Shown: in pieces, positions 58,328-64,000 of the stretch | How positions within the stretch are numbered: position 1 is the stretch's first letter | Layout: every line of letters starts with the position of its first letter | Origin: Riptortus pedestris | Lineage: Eukaryota > Arthropoda > Insecta > Hemiptera > Alydidae | Direction: 5' to 3' | Assembly (NCBI GenBank): GCA_019009955.1 | Contig: CM032232.1 | Coordinates: 75,246,501-75,310,500 of the forward strand | DNA: 64,000 nt | The notes under the pieces: model-generated | What the model was told of the DNA's origin: nothing | Databases searched by the model: none | What the model saw: only the letters and a program-made list of their open reading frames with translations | Made by a program: the position numbers and the translations under genes

Positions 58328-58862
58328 TTGTTATGCCTTTTGAATGTTTTCTCCTGCAATAAATATTGGGAGAGGGAAGAGAGGAGATGGCGTTTTCTTG
58401 AAACTTGTCTTAGAGCATTTTATTCATTTTTAAATACAATTGTGCCAGATGGTCCTATGTATTCCTTCGGTTTTTAACGCCGAGAAAGGAGAGCAACTAG
58501 TGCTCGCTCCAGATGTCTTTTCCTCTTTTTTGGTTCTTGTTAGCCGGGTGTCTGTGTTCATTGTTAAAGGCCCGTGCTAGAAGAGGGCAGACGGTTGCTG
58601 AAGAACTACACTCCCCGACTATAAAAAGCATTATTGAAGAGTTTGTGAGGAGTGAAGAGCACATGTTAATATATCATATCCGCAGGTTTTTTTATGACAT
58701 CGTCTGGGCCCCAGCAGCCAGCCATCTTACTCTCCCTCTACCATTCAGCTTATATTATCCTTCACCCTCTCCTAACTTTTAAACTCTATAATTAGTCCCT
58801 TTAGACTTTTAATCAATTAATTAACTCCATCTTCTCTTTACCCTCCATAGGAAATCTTTACA
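58328..58862. other. No gene recognised
   Basis: An 89-codon plus frame (58513-58782) has no family motif; its last third is a translated CT-rich stretch. Confidence 0.35.
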
Positions 58863-59682
58863 ATTCACACCCACTTATTACACAAGACTACACAGGCTAC
58901 ACAACAATAACATTACTATACCTGGACATACAGACATAAAACAAAGTACTGATATCGTCAGGCATGCTAAATTATCATTCAGGAAAAGAACTGTGGGCAT
59001 CGACAGGCTGAAAACCCAATACTTAAAACGGATAATTAAAACACTTGTACTCAATGTCTGGACAACCGACTGGCTACAAACTGACAACAAACTCCCAGAA
59101 ATCTTAGAGAACCCAAACAAAGGAAAATCTTACCAGTCAAGATGAAGTGGTGTTGACTAGGCTTGGAATCGGACATTTACTACATAAACATTCATAGGTT
59201 ATAAACCGAAAAGAACGACATGCACTCACTGTAACACAGTACTGACCATTAAACATCTCCTGACTGACTGCAGACTACGTGAACATTTGAACTTGCCGAA
59301 TGACTTGTACGAACTATTAACAGAAGGTAGCCCACGTATAAATACACTCTTAAATGACTTTAAGACAACTGACATTTAGAACAAAATTTAAACCACACTT
59401 ACACCGCTCATTTTTCCCTTCTGTTTGTGCGAACAATGGTGTATAATACATTTTTAAACTTGTGCCTTAGACTTCCATCATCCTCATGCCAGGATTAATC
59501 GCAAAATTTCATATAGTTTTTCTTTAACGCTTTCTCAATTTTATTTCGCTATATTTTATACTAAGTTTTAATAATTTTGACAACATTTTTCATTATTTTA
59601 ACATTTCAATTTAGTGAATTGAAAATAAATGATACTGAGCGACATCGCCTAGTTGTGGAGCTCATCAAATAAATAAATATCT
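58863..59682 (+). pseudogene. LINE (I/R1/Jockey class) ORF2 end and 3' tail
   Basis: From ~58900 the frame reads NNITIPGHTDIKQSTDIVRH, where PGHTDI matches the RNase H PGHxGI motif. It continues WTTDWLQTDNKLPEI, a broken RLGIGHLLHKHS block (after a stop at ~59143 and a frame change near 59210), then the zinc cluster CTHCNTVLTIKHLLTDC. NLPNDLYELLTEGSPRINTL and LLNDFKTTDI precede the stop at 59377-59379. About 300 bp of untranslated sequence follow, ending GAGCGACATCGCCTAGTTG, a GAGCTC and TCAAATAAATAAATA. Polymerase and endonuclease domains are absent, so this is a 5'-truncated, decayed insertion. Confidence 0.8.
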
Positions 59683-60547
59683 CCATCAGGTGTCTAACTT
59701 AAAGAACCCTTTTAAGGCATCGAAACTAACTCTTGAACGGTAGGAATCCTGGAATTTCTGTCAGAACAAAACCACGTATATTACAACTCCACGTAAAAAC
59801 GATTGTTTTACTTGCAGAAAAGTATACCAGAACTTTTGAAGTGGAACAAATAACTTTACTTGGTTGTATATATACATATATATATCAGGCCTACGAAAAA
59901 ATGGTTAAGATGTTATTTTTCGGGGGTCTAAAAATGACTAACTAGTAAATTTATGAAGACCATAAAAAATTTGATCTGTGTCATTAAACTATTTGTCGGT
60001 TTCAATGAATATATTTCTCATTTATATGTAAACAACTACATAATGATGTACAGGAGACACTGATGGAATCTTGTAGTGATAGATTATGTTACATAAGACC
60101 TGTTTTTCCACTGAGTCGAGACGGACCACTCGTGTTACATTTTCAAAGCAAGCCTGCTGTTATTGTTTTCTTAATTTTCTAATATTTATTAAATGGCAAC
60201 TTCAGTAATAAACTTTTCAATTAATTCGAGGTTGTACATTTAATTCAATTGTACATTCCATTTATATAAATTATTATTTTCAACGTTTTCTATTTACGTC
60301 ATGCAATAACCTGTAGAATATTGTTGAAACCACAACGAGATATATTTTATTATTGTTATTATAATGATTAAAAGCTCGATTTTGAATGCATTACCTAACT
60401 TATATTGTTCTACAAGAAGTTGTTTCTTAAATTTATCAGAATATAGTAATCGTAAATCGTTTATGGTAAAAATTTTGGAGAATCATGAAATGTTTAACAT
60501 CCATTGTTAAAGAATGTTCAACTCTAAAAATGACACAATATAAATTC
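59683..60547. other. No gene recognised
   Basis: AT-rich sequence; a 70-codon plus frame at 59733-59945 lacks any motif. Confidence 0.4.
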
Positions 60548-60655
60548 TATTAGCAGCTGTTGAGGTTGTTTACATGACGCGATTTTAGAAAAATTTCGTC
60601 ACATTTTCATGGTTTCTTCCTAGTAGATGAAGAAAATGAGGTCCATTATTTATAG
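60548..60655 (+). mobile_element. HINE 5' fragment
   Basis: TTAGCAGCTGTTGAGGTTG, TTTACATGACGCGATTTTAG and AAGAAAATGAGGTCCATTAT follow the consensus up to the microsatellite site, where the copy stops. Confidence 0.6.
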
Positions 60656-62659
60656 GATGATAACAACTTCCGCAAAACTAGATCCAATATTTACAAAGTA
60701 TCTGCTTCGTCCCGTTTCTTAAGTTTCCAAACAAAATTTTATCTGAGCATATTGCTCCTCCATTTTCATTCTTCTATAGGCTTTAGGACATTATAGGAAT
60801 AAGAAGGACTTGATCTAAATTTAACAGTTTGCCTACTAAATGTATTGTGTCCATTTTCGCAGACTGTCCGCATAGGATAGAATGGGACCCCGGATTTCAT
60901 CCTTAGTAATGCAACTTCTAGGATATTTTAAATGGTTAGGGAAAAGCCCACATAACTAACTCCTCTATTTAGAGTAATCTTATAACGGTAGTAAGCAAAA
61001 TTGGATACAAGCCAACTTTGAGTTAAGTACTATAGAACCATGGCTGTTACATAGCATAACATAATAAAGAAAAGATCTTTCTGATGTCATCCCGCATTTA
61101 CAAACTTTGAGATTCAATTTTGCTAAATACACCAGGTGACAGTAATAATTTTTAAAAGATCAATACCCCCACTCCTTTCTGGGTGTGGCATTTTTATGAT
61201 CGGCCAATGAGAGGTGCCTAATTGTCGTGCGAATGGCGCCAGACTCAATCTCATTCAAAGGCAGGGCATTTTATCATGTCACTTTACAGCTGATTCGAGT
61301 AATTGGCCATTTAAACAATTGACATAGTTATTCTTTAGGGTGGTCGGAAGAAATATTAATAGAGTCATTAATTGGGCAACGGTCCTTTAAGATTACCGAA
61401 TGGTGAATTGACTAATCCTGCCGAATTATTGGCCTTTACTGATGTCATTCCTAGCCATAAAAAATGACTCAAACTATTTATAATTTAGTTCTAATGAGTT
61501 AAATCCAGCTTAAACTACCTCTCTCTCTCTAAAAGAAAAGTAATGAGTTACAGATTCAATGAATTCTGGTGACATTAAATCAATTTATTGTTTGATGCAA
61601 TACCTGTTTCCTAGCACTAGAAATCTCAATGTTCTTTCTTACAAACAATATAGTCACAAGATTGGGATAAAACGAAAGAAATTAAGCATATACAATAACA
61701 AACCATGTTGAGATTATACATAATGCCTTTTATTTAAAGTCAAAACCACTCAGAATCAATCAACAGAAATACACTTATTTATAGCACGTAAAATTTCCTT
61801 AGGCGGTCAAGTTGTTTTAAGTTCATATTTGGAATAATTACTCAGCTACATACTCTCCTTAAGTATGTCTTGAAAAGAGACAGCATAGACAATATATACC
61901 ATTACCAATTCTTGCTGGACATACTACAGACGTGACATCGTCTATTCTCCTGTTTTCTATGAGCCTGTGTAAACTGGGCACATATCTTAAGATTTTTAGT
62001 GCCAACTAACTACTTGATGCCAAAATCGCATTATTAGAAGTAGAAGGGGATTTATAGAATACTGAAAACATATAAATCACAAATATTCCATCACAGAAAA
62101 AAGTACAGAACGGTTACAGACAATTCTATTTCCAGCAGGGTTAGTTGCTCATTTTTCGATCAAATTCATAATAACGGAGATATTTGGGATATTTCATTTT
62201 ACCAATTCTTGTTTCCCGCTCTCTTCCTTGGCCAACAAAATTAATACGTCGTATTTAAGTTTGAAATAATAGGATACGTATTATACTAAGTAATACGTAG
62301 CCCATTGAGAAGTATGGAGGGGTTGAACCATCCGGCAATTCTTTTTAGAACATTTCAGACTATATATTTTTTTAGATTTTTATGAAGTGGATTATTAAAC
62401 GAAACCACTCTGTCTCTCAGTATATTTGCCCTTCATGTTTCGCTCTAATATACCACCCCTTCATGTGCCATTCCCGTTTGGATCTCTCAGTTTGATGTTC
62501 TTCATATCCGCTACATAAGACATTATATTGTGTTTTATATACTCATTTCCAATTACGCAGGGTTCTGAACCATAGCTGAAAGGATTTTTTCATCCGGAGG
62601 AATCTACTGATACTGTACACAGACGCAGCTATCAGTGTTAGATCCTTAGAAACTTATAA
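60656..62659. other. No gene; one decayed HINE trace
   Basis: A minus-oriented HINE trace is at ~62035-62210 (GAAGTAGAAGGGGATTTATA, ATAACGGAGATATTTGGG). The segment 61190-61460 is less repetitive and has several TAATTG/CAATTG-type motifs, but no gene. Confidence 0.4.
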
Positions 62660-62679
62660 CCTTTTATTATTTAATTGTT

Positions 62680-62886
62680 ATTTTTCATTTATTAACGCCA
62701 CTTTGTAGTACTAAGGCAATTTTGGATGAGTTATCCAGAGGTTCTCTGGTGTTGCCTATGGTGGGATTACTCATTTCATAATCAGATTTCCCTTATGGGA
62801 AGGTTGTAATCAGGATCCGATTTTTTAAACATTTCCTCAAATATGCATCGATTTTACTCAGAAGATGACGAAAATGAGGACCGTTC

Positions 62887-62948
<62 letters not shown>

Positions 62949-63530
62949 CAGTTATCGTTCCAAACGTCACAAGTTTTGTAGTATCGTTACGAAACGCGAT
63001 ATTTAATCGTTTTATGTAAAAAGAAAGATCAAGTTCATTAAAGGCAGAAACCGAACAAGTGGAAGGGGGTGGGCGGTTGTTTGAGTGGGGAATTTCTAAA
63101 TATCTCTTATATTACACGTCGGGTCGAAAAAGTGAATAGGACCAATCTTATTGCAAATTTAATATTCTATGAATGTTGTTACATATGTTTCGGTCATTAT
63201 CTTGATTATTAACCGAGATATTTCCATTTCTTAGTTTTCAGCCTTCAGTAAACCACCGCTCCTAGTCTCGTCATATTAACAATAAGCTGCTATATTGTGA
63301 AGCAAATGTCCATCGATTCCACCTGTTACTCTATCTTGAATATTAACCGACATATTTAATATTGTTCTCATAGAACTTTTGCTTTTTGAGATAAACTTCA
63401 TAGTTAGCGCAGCCTTCATAGTTCTTCACTACATAAATTCCTATTGTCTAGGTGAGAATGGAACTCAAGACTCTAGATTAACCAAGTGAGATTAAGACGC
63501 CTTAACTGACATGAATAAGCTGAGCCCCTG
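62680..63530 (-). repeat. SINE split by a HINE, with 10-bp target duplication
   Basis: TTTAATTGTT at 62670-62679 and 63531-63540 bracket the whole structure. The tail half (ATTTATTAACGCCACTTTGT to ~62778) and head half (from ~63430: TTCCTATTGTCTAGGTGAG, GGAACTCAAGACTCTAGATT, ACTGACATGAATAAGCTGAG) are those of one minus-oriented tRNA-Leu SINE separated by about 650 bp of HINE. Confidence 0.78.
62779..63425 (+). mobile_element. HINE inserted in a SINE
   Basis: It begins ATCAGATTTCCCTTATGGG, with half the 5' palindrome lost, and has (TA)n at ~62893-62944. The body contains a G-rich block (~63060-63090) and ends in an eroded distal part (TAGTTAGCGCAGCCTTC). The 3' hairpin has decayed and the exact end is uncertain. 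Confidence 0.7.
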
Positions 63531-63540
63531 TTTAATTGTT

Positions 63541-64000
63541 CAAAGTATTTTATGACTAGTTTTAAAGTAATAGTCATTATTAATTTCTTTATTATTGCGA
63601 TCAGTTAGTATTTATAGGGGCATTGAATTTGCTTAGTTGTTTGAGATGTTTATTTGTAGATATTATATTGGAACAGTGAGGTAGAAGAAAAAGAGGAAAC
63701 AAAGACCACTATAGCTAAGAATGAAGGAGCTATAGTGAATGACTTGCTGTACGTGAGCCCGGCTAGGAATGATCTACGACTATTGCTGCATTCCTCCTTA
63801 ACAATAATCCCTAGGCACTCCAGTACACCTCTTGCTAGTTCCTTTCCAGGGGTAGAGGCACTCCTCTTATTCGCGCATTTCCTCTGCTCAAGCAAAGACA
63901 TACATGCTTATGACTTATGGCATAAAGAAGGATTTATTAGGTTCATCATAAGAAGATTTCTGGGATTCGTACGAATGGGCAACTCAGTAATGTCCCCGAG
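63541..64000. other. No gene recognised
   Basis: An 83-codon minus frame at 63650-63901 has no recognised motif. No repeat copy is seen before the window ends. Confidence 0.4.

Overview
This is AT-rich eukaryotic DNA and almost certainly animal, most likely arthropod. No bacterial gene organisation, tRNA or rRNA gene, CRISPR array or convincing host exon is visible. The arthropod call is inference. It rests on the mixture of Transib, mariner, piggyBac, Helitron/Helentron-like, I/R1/Jockey-type LINE and tRNA-derived SINE copies, with very many (TA)n microsatellites, in a probable intergenic or long-intron region.

The window is a transposon graveyard with readable layers. The dominant family, called HINE here, is a roughly 0.7-1.0 kb non-autonomous element seen about 20 times on both strands. 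It begins AGCAGATTTCCC, carries a long (TA)n tract at a fixed internal place, and ends with the inverted motif GGGAAATCTGCT, an ACGCAG-CCC-CTGCGT hairpin and GACGGAC followed by T's. This matches the architecture of Helentron-associated (DINE-1-like) elements. Two copies are nested inside other copies at T-tracts (9012-9870 and 35579-36416).

The most notable single element is a complete, end-to-end Transib at 18867-21340 (minus strand). It has CACAGTG termini, a CGTCG target duplication, and a decayed RAG1-related transposase that keeps all three catalytic acidic residues. Its ends read as CACAGTG heptamer, then spacer, then ACAAAA-type nonamer-like motif, resembling V(D)J recombination signals. 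Other layers are: a Helitron with internal 300-bp tandem repeats (25693-26978) inside a HINE; an inverted dimer of a mariner 3' end (5377-5786) inside a HINE; a TTAA-flanked piggyBac deletion derivative that keeps only the C-terminal Cys-rich coding region (43352-44292); a LINE 3' end with target duplication inside a HINE (29271-29700); a tRNA-Leu-derived SINE family (about nine copies, several with target duplications); and decayed mariner, LINE and Penelope-like coding scraps.

Non-mobile structure includes a 37-bp minisatellite (46239-46996) with higher-order periodicity, a 15-bp-arm stem-loop (56538-56610), a foldback family (7.5 kb and 25.1-25.5 kb) and a few GC-richer islands (3.3, 24.4, 28.3 and 50.2 kb). 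The nesting gives a relative order: several HINEs are older than the Transib, Helitron, mariner dimer and LINE insertions, while one SINE (62680-63530) is older than the HINE that splits it. No family was checked against a database, so assignments rest on remembered signatures and on comparing copies within the window.
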